The notes under the pieces: model-generated
Databases searched by the model: none
What the model saw: the letters and a program-made list of their open reading frames with translations, nothing else
Told to the model about the DNA's origin: nothing
Translations under genes and position numbers: made by a program
Assembly (NCBI GenBank): GCA_951394045.1
Contig: OX595999.1
Span: 310,001 to 374,000, forward strand
Origin: Nitzschia sp. DOCU1
Lineage: Eukaryota; Bacillariophyta; Bacillariophyceae; Bacillariales; Bacillariaceae
Direction: 5' to 3'
DNA: 64,000 nucleotides
Shown: one piece after another, positions 29,092-40,609 of the stretch
How the letters are laid out: the number at the start of each line of letters is the position of its first letter
Numbering within the stretch: position 1 is the stretch's first letter

Positions 29092-31228
29092 TTACAAGCT
29101 TTCATAAAGTTTTTGTAAGTCTTGTTGCGCATCTCCAATCTTCAAATGCGTGTACAGTTGAATGACTTGTTGTTGTGACAAACCAATGTCGCTCGAAGCA
29201 CCGACCATGAGACAAATGCTTTGATAGGCATCGGGACTGAGATCATAATCTTCACTGAGTTTCGACAATAATCTTGTTTCTTCATAGCAAAGAAAACCAT
29301 CCTTGTTTTGATCAACCATTTCAAAGACTTGTGTCGCCGCTTGGGCAATCAAAGGATCAATCGTAATGCTGGATGGTGGTGGTAGTGGTGGCATCATCGT
29401 GCTGCTGACACCTTGTTCGACGGATACTAACGAACCGTCTTCTTCACTCACCAACGTGCCGTCATCGCTCTCTTCCTCGTCGTCTTCGTCTTCGTCGCAG
29501 TCTTCTATATCGGATGATTTCTTGACAAGCAATGATGACGCCGCATGCTCCGGAAGAGCACCGCTGGAGGATGGTAAATGAGGCAAGTTTTCCACCAAAT
29601 CGGCCATGGGAGCTGTCGTTTTTCGATGGGTCGGTGTGCTGGGTGATTTCAAATGCTTCGCTTGATATTCCAATTGAATTCGTTGAAGACCTCCTACAAT
29701 TTGATCCGTAGATGGTCGTTTCGAAGGATCCAATTGACAACACCATCCTGCCAAATCGACGAGTTGTTCGACAACAGTCACGTTCCTTTCACCCAAGAGT
29801 TCTTTGGAGCAACACATGGCCTTGACTTTTTGGACATCCAATCCAAATTCGTTGGTACGAGTATCATCGACAATTTCTTCGGCTTCCGTGGCTGCAACAA
29901 CTTCGGAGATGACAATCCCAAAGCTAAAAACATCTGCCGCAGCATTATAATGACCCGATTGCATGACTTCGGGGGCCACTATAAACCAGAACGAAGCAAC
30001 AGAATCATCGGGTGAGCCCCCATAAGTTCCAAACCCACTCATTCATCATAGAATACTTACTGTGAGTATAGGTTCCCGCCGCCGTGGTCAATCCGTCCAC
30101 AAAAAAGGCCGATCCGTCATTGGAGGATACTCGCTTGTGCAGAATTTGTTTGGGTGGTACAGCCGGTATTTCATCTTCCAAATCACTTCGACTGGTCGCC
30201 GACATGACAGTTTCCTTGACAAATATTGTGGCCAATCCAAAATCAGCCAGTTTCAAAGTACCCTTGGCGTCCAACAATAAGTTTACGCCCTTGACATCTC
30301 TATGCAAAACGCCATGAGAATGCAAGTAGCTGAGACCACGTGCCGCACCCGCCAACATGCCACAAAGTCGAATCCAATATTCCCCCGATTGACGTTGACT
30401 GTGATAGGTTTGTGTCAAGTAGTCAATCAGAGTTCCCACCTTGACGGTATGTCCCGCTTCATTTTCAAAGGTAAATCCCATAAATTCCATAACGAGACAG
30501 GGCGGCGTCAATCCAGGTGGCCACGAGGCAGGGACCTTGCCATCTTGTTCGGCTTCGACAATCCCATACAATTGTACAATATTAGCATGATCAAATTGAT
30601 CCATGATAGAAAATTCTTTCACCAAAGAATCTGCCACGGATTGTTGCACGAATTTCAGAGCACACGTGACTCCTCGCCATTGTCCCTTGTACACTTCACC
30701 AAAGGCTCCCTGTCCTAATTTCTTGCCGACAGTGACATTAGAAGCACGCAATCGACTGAGACCACCAGCTAGTTTGCGTTGCTTGTCCAAATCTTGCGCG
30801 GCTTCTTCCAAGCGAGCTTCTAATTGCTGGAGACGACGACGCAGCCAGGCATTTTCAGCCTGGAGTTTGGGGACATCGATTTCTTCCTCCGGTTGCTGCT
30901 GCTTCTTCTTTTTGCCAGAACTTTTGGATTTGGAAGTTCGTCGTCGTATAAGTTTCTTGCCCCCTTGAGGATTGTGATTGCTTCCTCCCAGCAACGTCTT
31001 GCCTAGGCCCAGCGTTTTGGTGCCTACCGTAGTGGCAGCCTTGCTGATTTCTTCTAATTTGGTGAGCGACGCGTTGCGAGCTCCCGCCACACTGTCTGTC
31101 ACTAATTTACTCAAATACACCATGATGATCCGGCTGATGATACTACTGCTGCTGTTGACTGGATGAAGATGAAGAGGAGGATGGTAGCGTTGTTCAATCG
31201 TACAAGGTGATGGGGTGTCAACCATCAT
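29092..31228 (-). CDS. TKL-type protein kinase with C-terminal EF-hand
   Basis: Exons 31228-30061 and 29978-29092 (82-bp intron), 684 residues. Residues about 115-160 form a coiled coil. The kinase domain starts near 165: glycine loop GQGAFGEVYKG, lysine K192 in CALKF, catalytic HRDVKGVNLLL (D311), DFG (D329), then a long insertion before MAPEV, which the intron splits, and VFSFGIVISE. The pattern fits tyrosine-kinase-like (TKL/Raf-like) Ser/Thr kinases. After an acidic linker the C-terminus has DQNKDGFLCYEE (about 615-626), a complete EF-hand loop, implying Ca2+ control. All catalytic residues are present. The activation-segment insertion is large (about 55 residues). The start could also be the ATG at 31123 (MVYLSKL), since the first 35 residues are low-complexity. 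Confidence 0.88.
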
Positions 31229-32933
31229 GGTCCCCCTCCGACTTTTTTTCTTCTAAAAGGAAAGGATCGCGAATCCATAGATCTCGCCAACGCCGTTTCG
31301 CGCGCAAAATGGGCTGTATCGTGGAATTCCGCGAGCAAAACCATGCCACTCCGGTTTTTCACGCGCGTCGGTTTGGTTCGTGCCAGTCTGGTCGTGGATC
31401 GCTAATATCATACATAAGTTCCATTCATGTATATATCGTATGGTAAATGATTCATCCGACCAATCAAAGAAGATGGACCGAGCCCGAGGGAAACGATAGG
31501 ACTAGTACATTAGCAGAAGTAGTAATAGTTCAGAGCAACACGAAGAGTATGCAGCAGGATATCCAGAGAGCAGCTACCCGTACTGTACGCCTTGACGACG
31601 AAAGAGGACCAACCTCGTTGCCCGCCGGAGCGATAACTACGAAGAACTACTAGCGCCGGGAGAAGATCTCGTCAGCACAAACCCCACCATTTTGACTGGT
31701 AGTATCCTTTCTTCACACGGTCGGGAACATACACAGCCCATCCAGAGGCGCAACTATCTTCACGACTAAAATAGGGTCGATCTCGTTGCTAGCTGGAGCA
31801 ATTACGGCCTCCTAGGACAGTCTCACAAGCTATTACTATTACTAGATTCCTCGTTCTTTGCGTTTACTCTTTGACACCTGTTGTTCTTTTTAGTACTTGA
31901 TCCTGCGGCGTTCACCTTGTTAAAGGGGTTCATGTCTCTCGACGAATACTAGGAGCCAGAACCACCAGACAGGGCTCGCATAGTAACCTCTGCTGGGGGC
32001 AATGGAAGAAGTAGAAGCATGATCACTGTCATATTCTTCCTTCATTCTTTGACTTAGCAGGTGCTTCGCAACCGCAAGCGGAAAAGCAGCCAAATATCCA
32101 TGTCGCTGCTTGAACTAGGTAGCTAGGTAGAAGTGTTCGTATACCCGATGGCGAGTCTGACGTTTTTGTTCTTGATGTGCATCTGTCTGCGTGGGCCCCA
32201 AAATTCTTATAGCGCTTCCCGGACGACCACGGGAAGTTCATGGGGTAGGCAAGACGTGCGATCTCATACGTCGTCTACTAGCAACCGTACGGCGGCAGAT
32301 TTCCTCCACGGCAACGGCACTATGCGACCGAGAACTTCTCTGAATTCCTGATTGTTCTTTCGAAGGTATCCGACTGCTCGCACATGACATCCCAAGGCGG
32401 AAACTACGACATGCCCAGTCGGACGAAATGGTACAAAACGTTAAATCCAATATGAACTGCGACACATTGCACCAGCTATACCGTCGTAATAAATCTACAC
32501 GCCAATAAATATCGACATAGAGTGAAGCTCAATCCAAGGAAGACGAGGAAGTTAAGTGCATCTCCGAATTCCGCCAATCAATTGACTTGGGCAGTGCCCT
32601 CCGGCAAGAACGAGGGAACTTTGTTGGCGTCATTCTACCTGGTAGTGTCAGTGCTCGCACCTCCGAAGATTCCGACTGACAAACACACGGGATCCGACAG
32701 GGACCAGGGAACTTTGCTAAGGGTGATAAGTGCCACTGCTCGCACGTAAAGGTATCTATGCCGAAAAAGAATGAGAATGAACTGGATCTTTCGAAAGAAA
32801 CACAAACCAGTTTCCGTGAAAGACGATCGTCACCAATTTCCCATCACATTTGGTCTCATAATTCTGCAAAGTGACAAACTTGTAAAGGCCTCATCAAGCA
32901 CCAAAACTTTGCTGCTTCTACTATTACACCAAC
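31229..32933. other. Intergenic between kinase and SLC1 genes
   Basis: Divergent promoters lie here. No gene was recognised. At 32600-32750 an imperfect direct repeat of about 85 bp holds GGGAACTTTG and TGCTCGCAC in each unit. Weak relatives of the dispersed repeat appear near 31545 and 31735. Confidence 0.45.
32375..32389 (+). promoter_or_regulatory. Shared upstream motif TGCTCGCACATGACA, copy 1
   Basis: This 15-mer recurs exactly at 35041-35055, 182 bp before the second SLC1 start. Its core TGCTCGCAC is found two more times before the first SLC1 gene (32652, 32737). The regulatory role is inferred only from position and conservation between duplicates. Confidence 0.4.
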
Positions 32934-34595
32934 ATGTCTACACCTGCTCTTGTCCACCATGAAGAACCAAAAGCTGGCGGAATCGGCTGCGGCGTCCTTG
33001 GACGCAATCCGATTTTGTCTGTCGTCGGTTTTGCTGCCATTGGTATCGGCCTCGGTATTGGTCTCAGTGCTTGGGACCCTGAAGATTCCGACACCAAGAG
33101 CACTCTTTTGAAGTGGATCGGTCTCATTGGAGATCTCTTCATTCGAGCCCTCAAGTGCACCGTGCTGCCCCTTGTCTTTGTCAATGTGACTATTTCCGTT
33201 GTTGACATGATGATTGTGGGACGTGCCAGTTCTGTCGGTATCAAGACGATCGTTCTTTACACCATGACCACATTGATTGCCTCTACCATTGGTTTGATCT
33301 CCATCCTATCGTTCAAGGGCTTGTTTCGCGTGGGTGAATTCGACGAAGGAAGCACGGCTTACGTCGCCCTTGGGTGCACCCAAGAAGGAAGCTTGCTCAC
33401 GGAGAACGCAACCGACGGAAGCCTCATGTGTATGCCCGACGGCAACTCTTCCTCCCCTTACACTCAATTCGAGATTATCGACTTGACGGCCTCTCTTGCC
33501 CGTGCCGACGGGGGCGGCTTTGCCGATCTCTCCATGAGTGACACTATCTACGATGGCGTGTTCATCAAGCTCATTCCGGATAACATCTTCTACGCCTTTG
33601 TTGATGGAAACTTCGCTGCTGTAAGTTGTCGATACAACAATGGCATCCTTCTTGTTTTCTGATTCAAACAATCTAACCCCGTACCACTTTCCTTGGCTGT
33701 GCAGGTTGTCGTTTTCGCCATCGTATTCGGTATTGCCCTGGGACGTATCATGTTCGAGAAGGGCATGGCAACGATGTCTGCCAGCTTTGTTGTTTCCTTC
33801 TTCATGGAGATGTCTGATGTCCTGTTGAAGATGATCAACTGGATCATTGCTGTGACACCATTCGCCGTGACGTCCTTGATTGCAAATGCCATTGGTTCCC
33901 AAGACGACCTGAGCGGTGCATTCTCGAATGTTGGTTACTTGATCGCTGCCAACCTTGTCGGATTTATCGCTCACTTCTTGATCACCGACGTTGGTATTTT
34001 TGCACTCGCCTCTGGCCAAAATCCCTTCCCTTACCTCCGACAAATCATCCCCGCTCAAATGACGGCGTTGGCCTGCGCCTCTAGTGCTGCCACGCTTCCC
34101 GTTACTTTGCGATGCGTCAAGGCCACCGGCAGAGTCCCCGATGATATTCGAAACTTTGTTTGCCCACTTGGAGCTACTGTCAACATGGACGGTTCCGCCA
34201 TCTATTTCCCCTGCGCTTGCGTTTGGCTTGCCATCTTGAACGGTATCACTCCAGATGCCGGGCAATATATCCTTCTTATCATCCTTTCTACGATCGGTTC
34301 TGCGGGAGCTGCCCCCGTTCCTTCTTCCGGTCTTGTACTTGTGATTACTGCCTACAATACTGTTTTTGGAACAACCGGAGTCCCCAACGGCTTTGAATTT
34401 GTTGTTGCCATTGACTGGTTCCTTGACCGTTGTATCACTGCCTTGAACGTCACTGGAGACACGGTTGTTTGCGGTATTGTCGCCGCCCGAACGCCGTGGG
34501 AAGAGGAAGACCCCACCAACGTCTCCAAGCCCACAAAAATGGAGGAATCCTCTGAGGAAGACGACGCACAGGATGCCGTCCAAGAAATGCCTTAA
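32934..34595 (+). CDS. SLC1-family (DAACS) amino-acid:cation symporter, copy A
   Basis: Exons 32934-33620 and 33705-34595 (84-bp phase-0 intron), 525 residues. Eight TM helices and two hairpins are expected. Seen: HP1 motif SSAATLPVTLRC, TM7 NMDGSAIYFPC (cation site), the HP2 region with AAPVPSSGLVLV, and TM8 DWFLDRCITALNVTGD. In glutamate transporters the TM8 motif is D-x-x-R-T-x-x-x-N (GltPh D394 and R397; EAAT3 D444 and R447). Here the arginine position is Ile, so the side-chain carboxylate clamp is missing. This suggests a neutral or other substrate, as in ASCT transporters, with Na+ or H+ coupling at a membrane. Its C-tail is acidic. It has a tandem partner 627 bp downstream, and the regions just 5' of the two starts are also alike. 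Confidence 0.92.
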
Positions 34596-35222
34596 TTGCT
34601 TTATGATGGAGTTGAAGGCTTCCTTCCCGAAGCCTCCCCTGTGTATTATAGTTTTTCATAAGTTTTGGTTTAGTAACATCTTGAAATGGATTTTCGGCTT
34701 GATCGATGTTCTCACTGTACATCTCATGATTAGCTATGTTTCTGGCAGTAGCTACTCGATGCGCCGCTTTCAAAACATCCGATTTTTGCCTGCCGAGTGA
34801 TGCGGGCTGCCGCGCTTTGTTGATGGTGTATAGTTCGAAGTAGTCGATGGAGGCATCGGCGGGCTCGAAATTTTAGGCATAAATGACATATATGCCATTG
34901 AAGCTCCCTCATAATTGGAAATAAAGAATTATAACCCTGATCGCACGGAACGCTGAAGAACAACATCCCGAGCGAGAAGGGTGTCCGGTCCGGATGCGAA
35001 ATCAGTGACAGCTTCACAACAACTCACTTCAATTGCTTGGTGCTCGCACATGACAGAAAGAACGGTGGTATCTTTCGCAAAGCGATCATTCAAAGAACAT
35101 CGCAACTAAAGCGTCAACAATCGCCAAGTTTTCCTTCACTTTCGGTCTCACAATATTACAAGTGACAAACTTGTGAAGGCATCAGAACAGGCAAATTTTG
35201 CTGCTTACATTACACCACGACC
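34596..35222. other. Spacer between tandem SLC1 genes
   Basis: It contains the 3' end of copy A and the promoter of copy B. From about 35141 the leader (TCGGTCTCACAAT..., GTGACAAACTTGTGAAGGC, TTTTGCTGCTT) resembles that before copy A (32850-32933), so the duplication included the 5' UTR. Confidence 0.6.
35041..35055 (+). promoter_or_regulatory. Shared upstream motif TGCTCGCACATGACA, copy 2
   Basis: Identical to 32375-32389; a candidate promoter element retained with the transporter duplication. Confidence 0.4.
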
Positions 35223-36889
35223 ATGTCTCAACCTGCTCTTGTCCATCATGAAGAACCGAAAGCCGGCGGAATCGGTTGCGGTGTCCTTGGGCGCGCTCCA
35301 ATTTTGTCCGTCATTGCTTTCGCAGCCCTGGGTATCGGCCTTGGTATCGGTCTCAGCGCCTGGGACCCTGAAGATGCGGATACCAAGAGCACTCTTCTGA
35401 AGTGGATCGGTCTCATTGGAGATCTTTTCATTCGTGCCCTCAAGTGCACCGTGCTGCCCCTTGTCTTTGTCAACGTGGCGATTTCCGTTGTTGATATGAT
35501 GATGGTAGGACGCGCCAGTTCTGTCGGTGTCAAGACGATCGTCCTTTACACCATGACCACATTGATTGCCTCTACCATTGGTTTGATCTCCATCCTTGCG
35601 TTTAAGGGCTTCTTCAAAGTGGGCGAATTTGACGAAGGTAGCACAGCCTACATCTCACTTGGGTGCACCGCGGAAGGAAGCTTGCTCATGGAGAACGCTA
35701 CTGATGGAAGCATCATGTGCATGCCTGACGGGAATGCTTCCTCCCCTTATTCTCAATTCGAGATTATCGACTTCACCGCCTCTCTTGCCCGTGCCGACGG
35801 AGGTGGCTTTGCCCAACTTTCCATGAGTGACACAATCTATGAGGGTGTGTTCATCAAGCTCATTCCGGATAATATTTTCTACGCCTTGGTGGATGGAAAC
35901 TTCGCAGCGGTAAGTTTGTCGACTAGCGGAGCAAAGCCGATACAGCGCTGTCGCCTTTGGTATCCGAATTCAATTTATCTCACACCCCAACTCTTGCGGC
36001 CTTGGATGTGCAGGTAGTCATGTTTGCTATTGTATTCGGTATTGCCTTGGGACGTATCATGTTCGAGAAGGGCATGGCAACGATGTCTGCCAGTTTTGTT
36101 GTTTCCATCTTCCAGGAAATCTCCGATGTTTTGCTGAAGATGATCAACTGGATCATTGCTGTGACACCGTTTGCAGTAATGTCCTTGATTGCAAATGCCA
36201 TTGGTTCCCAAGACGATCTTAGCGGTGCATTCTCGAATGTTGGTTACTTGATCGCTGCCAACCTAGTTGGATTCATCGCCCATTTCTTGATCACCGACGT
36301 TGGTATTTTCGCCATTGCCTCTGGCCAAAATCCCTTCCCTTACCTCCGGCAAATCATCCCCGCTCAAATGACGGCGTTGGCTTGCGCCTCTAGCGCTGCC
36401 ACACTTCCCGTCACATTGCGTTGCGTCAAGGCCACTGGCAGAGTTCCGGATGATATTCGAAACTTTGTTTGCCCACTTGGAGCTACTGTCAACATGGACG
36501 GTTCCGCCATCTATTTCCCCTGCGCTTGCGTTTGGCTTGCCATCTTGAACGGTATCACGCCTGATGCTGGTCAATATATTCTTCTGGTCATTCTTTCCAC
36601 CATTGGTTCCGCCGGTGCTGCTCCAGTTCCTTCGTCTGGTCTTGTACTTGTGATTACTGCCTACAATACTGTTTTTGGAACAACCGGAGTCCCCAACGGC
36701 TTTGAATTTGTTGTTGCCATTGACTGGTTCCTTGACCGCTGTGTCACAGCATTAAATGTCACTGGGGATACGGTTGTTTGCGGCATTGTCGCCGCTCGAA
36801 CGCCATGGGGCATCCAAGAGGAGACCGTCCTTTCCAAACAGACCAAAATGGAGGAGGGATCCTCCGACGAGGATTCGGAAGAGCAATAA
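35223..36889 (+). CDS. SLC1-family (DAACS) amino-acid:cation symporter, copy B
   Basis: Exons 35223-35909 and 36014-36889, 520 residues; exon 1 is exactly as long as in copy A and the intron falls at the same codon boundary, but it is 104 bp with unrelated sequence. The protein is nearly the same as copy A across HP1, TM7 and TM8. The arginine position in TM8 is Val here (DRCVTALNV), again without the glutamate-binding Arg. The tails differ (this one ends in SSDEDSEEQ). Third-position differences dominate between the coding sequences, which indicates selection after duplication. Predicted function and membrane location are as for copy A; different tails may mean different trafficking or regulation. 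Confidence 0.92.
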
Positions 36890-37726
36890 GAAATGCTGCT
36901 CGAAGCACAACAGATTAACAGTGGGTTTGAAGAAGGCTCACCAGGAAGCCTCCTTCTCATGTGTATTATAGCTATTCATGTTATTGAGACGTTCTTGGAA
37001 CTGAAACGTTGTGTCGTTCAAGTAGCCAGTAGCAAGGATACTTCCGACGTTTGGATGTGATTGCTCTTTGTAGGCATACGTCAGCTCCTGTTTGCTGGTT
37101 TGGCTTGCGCGGTGGACAGCCCGGCGCGCCTGGACTTTATTGGCGGGAACGTCTATCCGCCACACGCCAGATCTTTCTCGGATTGAAGTTTTGAGGCCTC
37201 GCCCTTTCTTCGCAGAAACCACAACGAAAAAAGCAAAACCATGAGCGTGGAATGACCGGAGTCGGACTCTCTTCACAACGACAATAGCAATAGGAAAACC
37301 ACATGCCAACCCTTTTGTAGGGTCACATCCTTCACGCCCGAGTCCAACGGAACGTGCTGTGGTTCCCGCGAAGAATATTACTACAAGGACAATATCCCGA
37401 TGACGTCGTGCGTGCCGGCTTTTTCACATGATGTACTACCTATGACTTGACCGGCTAATAAACGACGTGGTTTCCATGAAAGTCAACCAGCCATGTTTGG
37501 TTTGTTCCACGCGCTACAACGAACAATGTTGTGGACGATAGGGAACAACGTTTTCATGTATTTTCTGGCGATTTGCTAGCAGCAACCGCTATCAGCCATC
37601 GTCGTCAAGTCGTGGCCAACCCCCCGACGCAACGACACAATACAACTAGGAGATTGCGCATTGAATCTTCATTTTCGTGGGCTTGATCTAAAGCAAATCA
37701 TCGGTATTCTCTTCTTTTATACAAAG
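36890..37726. other. Intergenic before the LRR gene
   Basis: No gene was assigned. A short ATG frame at 37492-37575 encodes a hydrophobic stretch and then stops; it might be a signal-peptide exon of the LRR gene but has no clear donor. The LRR promoter lies here. Confidence 0.4.
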
Positions 37727-39433
37727 ATGGTGGAACGGACGTTCGAAGAACAGCAGGTCTCTGCCTTGATTGCGTTGAGAGCATCGTTTGATTCTCATGG
37801 GGCGAATTTGGATTGGTGGCCTGCCATGGATAGTACTCAAACTACCAAACAACAACTTCAAGAGTTTTGTGATTTCGTGCCGGGTGTTGTCTGTCATCAG
37901 CAGCAGAAACATGTTGTAACGCTGAATTGGAATGTCAAGGATTTGATGGGAACCATTCCATCCGAAATTGGATACTTGACCATGTTGGAGCGTTTGAGTT
38001 TGGGCAACAACGATTTGCATGGGACATTGCCCGAATCCTTGGCAAACTTGAGCTTTCTAGAGCATTTAGAGTTGCATCGAAACGACTTTTCGGGATCTTT
38101 GCCGGGCAGTCTTTGGACAAACATGACAGTGTTGAGACGGTTGCTCGTTCAATCGAATCATTTCGCTGGAACATTGAGTGAGAATCTATGCTCTTTGACT
38201 TCCTTGCATGGGCTCGATATTTTTGGCAATCCCCTGACGGGTACGATTCCAGAGTGTTTGGGATCCTTGGCATTGAAAACATTTCAACTGCACGACACGT
38301 ATTTGACGGGGACTATTCCCTCCGAATTGTGCCAACAAACAAGCATGAATGATGTAGAATCCTCCTCGGGCACTGTCGGGTGTGACGCTATTGCCTGTCC
38401 AGAATACACTTATGAATCCGTCAATGGTCGCCAATCGTCGGACGACTCATCGTGCCAACCCTGTCCGACGGCCTTGTACTTGGGGAGTACCACATGTCCA
38501 GAAGCAACAGGCGAGCCTCGCGGCACGATGACTCCTACTCCTACAAATATGCCAACTGCCCCGTCAAGCACCCAAGCTCCAACAAATGCTGTGCGTGGCG
38601 GGCTTCCAACCACTGTTTCATGGGGCACGTTTTACCCCAGTACTGGAGATCCCACTCCACCAGCAACGACGATGCACCCGTCTGTTGTGGATGTAACTGA
38701 TCAACCCACCTGGGGAAACTCGCAGTTCTATGATAATGGAACAAACCATCCGTCAAGTAGCGGAACCTACGATGATCTTGCCACTTTCACTACAGGTCCC
38801 ACTCTATCGCCAGCAGATCCTCCACACGCGTTTGACTATACGCCGTCAGCAGATTTTTATTCTCCGCCAAACGAGATTCCCGACGTTCACTCATCCCAAT
38901 CGTCGTCTCCTTCCAATGGGACTACTGGTAGTACCAATTGGACACTGTTGGCGGCGGCGTGTATGTTGAGTGCCTTGGCCATGTTGACGGTGGTATGGGC
39001 CCGTCGCAATGGCCGTCAATGGTGGCATGTCAAACAGCGGCAGCAACTACAACATCAACGATTGGATACGGATCCAGATTCCTCCGACGAGCAGCCCAAG
39101 GAAATCCCCAGCGCCATGGTAATGCCTGCAGCAGCTGGTAGTCTTACTCCCAAACGACGGCCGCCGACGCCAGTTCGAGAAAACTCGTTTCGTTCGGTTT
39201 CGACTCGCAGTTGTTGTTATTTGGGTAGCAGTATTCTTGGTCCTGCTACTACCAACGGTAAATTGGAAGATGACGAGGACGATTCGATAGAATCCGATTC
39301 GGGTTGGAATGATACCGTTTCGTCCGTCGACGACGATGATGACGATGCCTCTTTTTCAATGGGTGCCTTTCCATCGTGTGTCCGTCCTAGTACCGCCTAT
39401 TTTCCCAATAATAACGATTTGGTGCCTGTATAG
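37727..39433 (+). CDS. Leucine-rich-repeat single-pass membrane protein
   Basis: 568 residues from the first ATG. An N-terminal cap of LRRNT type (ALIALRASFDSHG..., WWPAMDS, CDFVPGVVC) is followed by about five plant-type LRRs from near 95 (LMGTIPSEIGYLTMLERLSLGNNDLHGTLPESL and so on). Next come a Cys-rich cap (CDAIACPEYTYES, CQPCPTALYLGSTTC), a Pro/Thr/Ser-rich stalk of about 150 residues, one TM helix (NWTLLAAACMLSALAMLTVVW), and a polar, acidic cytoplasmic tail of about 150 residues without a kinase. It resembles diatom surface LRR receptors. No signal peptide follows the ATG although the TM orientation requires one, so a 5' exon is probably missing from this model. Open frame continues upstream to 37661 without ATG. 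Confidence 0.78.
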   Translation: MVERTFEEQQVSALIALRASFDSHGANLDWWPAMDSTQTTKQQLQEFCDFVPGVVCHQQQKHVVTLNWNVKDLMGTIPSEIGYLTMLERLSLGNNDLHGTLPESLANLSFLEHLELHRNDFSGSLPGSLWTNMTVLRRLLVQSNHFAGTLSENLCSLTSLHGLDIFGNPLTGTIPECLGSLALKTFQLHDTYLTGTIPSELCQQTSMNDVESSSGTVGCDAIACPEYTYESVNGRQSSDDSSCQPCPTALYLGSTTCPEATGEPRGTMTPTPTNMPTAPSSTQAPTNAVRGGLPTTVSWGTFYPSTGDPTPPATTMHPSVVDVTDQPTWGNSQFYDNGTNHPSSSGTYDDLATFTTGPTLSPADPPHAFDYTPSADFYSPPNEIPDVHSSQSSSPSNGTTGSTNWTLLAAACMLSALAMLTVVWARRNGRQWWHVKQRQQLQHQRLDTDPDSSDEQPKEIPSAMVMPAAAGSLTPKRRPPTPVRENSFRSVSTRSCCYLGSSILGPATTNGKLEDDEDDSIESDSGWNDTVSSVDDDDDDASFSMGAFPSCVRPSTAYFPNNNDLVPV

Positions 39434-39667
39434 ACGGACGGCTAGTACAAACATATGCTGGACGGATGTCGCAAGAGATTATCATTTCCTTTGATACCCA
39501 AAATGCCCAATTTGTAACACCTATTTTAAGACTATACTACCCATCATCATTCATCTTCTACTATTATCTATTTTTACTATGAACTCAGCGAAGAATGTGT
39601 GCTATCCAGTTCGCTAGCATCGGCGGAAAGAGGAACAATGTCGTCGTTCGCCGTGCGGCTGTCTAGT

Positions 39668-40609
39668 TTAGCGTTTCCATAATCCTTCTTGTCGTGCCGT
39701 TTGAAACAAGTCGACAATTTCTTGCTTTTCCAATGGCGAAATATCGGGATGCCAAATATCCACCAATAAAACGACTCGGGTCGCATGGGTGTGATTCCAA
39801 ACGGAGTGATCATAGGAATCATCAAAGACTACGGCTTTATCGGTCGTCCATGGTCGCACCATGTTTCCGACACGAATCCCACACTGTTCAATGTCGTCCG
39901 AAGGAACCACTAGAGGTAAATGAATCCGCAAGCGTAAATTCATGGGTGCCGTGTGAGGTGCAATGGTGGAACCTCCTGCCAAGGTGGAAAAGAAGGAAAA
40001 GCCAAAGGGTGTGCCTTCAAATAAGAGACCATCTTGTCTCAAATCTTGCAAAATTCTGGACGTTTGTGGAAAGGAAAGGACAAAATTGCCTTGCACATTG
40101 CCTTTATGTAGATACGTATGCCATTGCCACTCTTGCTTACCTTGATACAAGGGATTATGATCGGTTTTTTCCAAATAGTCACTCGGGACGGTGGGTGCCT
40201 TGGCTAGATATTCGTCGCGTATTTGAGACACTTGTGATTCTAAATGTTGGACCACGTGCGACACCATGGGATCCCCATAGGCAATTCTCGAATAATCAGG
40301 ACTGGTCCAAAACGGCACACTGCGAAGACCCGGCAAAAAGAGTAAACTGGGATTGGGCCGTGCCATTTGAGTCGTTCGTAACAGAGAAGGACCTTGAACA
40401 ACATCACACTTGGGTGGTGTAGACGATGTGTTGCTGCTGCTGGAGGAGAAGGATCGAAGATGAACGAGGCTGCTGCTGCAGCTGCTCCGTCTTCGTTTCG
40501 TTGACGTGGTCGTAGCAAAATGATGGAATGATGAATGGAAGAGTCGAGGGCGCCCCCCACCAAGGCCGCAACCCCGACTGCGGGTAGCAACCTGCGATAA
40601 AATCATCAT
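39668..40609 (-). CDS. Aspartyl/asparaginyl beta-hydroxylase-like dioxygenase
   Basis: 313 residues from the ATG at 40609 (MMILSQVATRSRG, Arg/Ser-rich with HSSFHHFATTT: mitochondrial-presequence-like). The frame stays open further upstream, with an ATG at 40828. The catalytic half has the Asp/Asn beta-hydroxylase order: IAPHTAPMNLRLRIHLPL (first iron His and 2-oxoglutarate-binding Arg), CGIRVGNMVRPW, KAVVFDDSYDHSVWNHT (second iron His) and RVVLLVDIWHPDI. It is a double-stranded beta-helix Fe(II)/2-oxoglutarate enzyme; these hydroxylate Asp/Asn in EGF-like domains or, in related forms, other substrates. The target is unknown, and a mitochondrial or organellar site is only an inference. The gene is tail-to-tail with the LRR gene, 234 bp apart. 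Confidence 0.85.
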   Translation of the reverse strand: MMILSQVATRSRGCGLGGGRPRLFHSSFHHFATTTSTKRRRSSCSSSLVHLRSFSSSSSNTSSTPPKCDVVQGPSLLRTTQMARPNPSLLFLPGLRSVPFWTSPDYSRIAYGDPMVSHVVQHLESQVSQIRDEYLAKAPTVPSDYLEKTDHNPLYQGKQEWQWHTYLHKGNVQGNFVLSFPQTSRILQDLRQDGLLFEGTPFGFSFFSTLAGGSTIAPHTAPMNLRLRIHLPLVVPSDDIEQCGIRVGNMVRPWTTDKAVVFDDSYDHSVWNHTHATRVVLLVDIWHPDISPLEKQEIVDLFQTARQEGLWKR

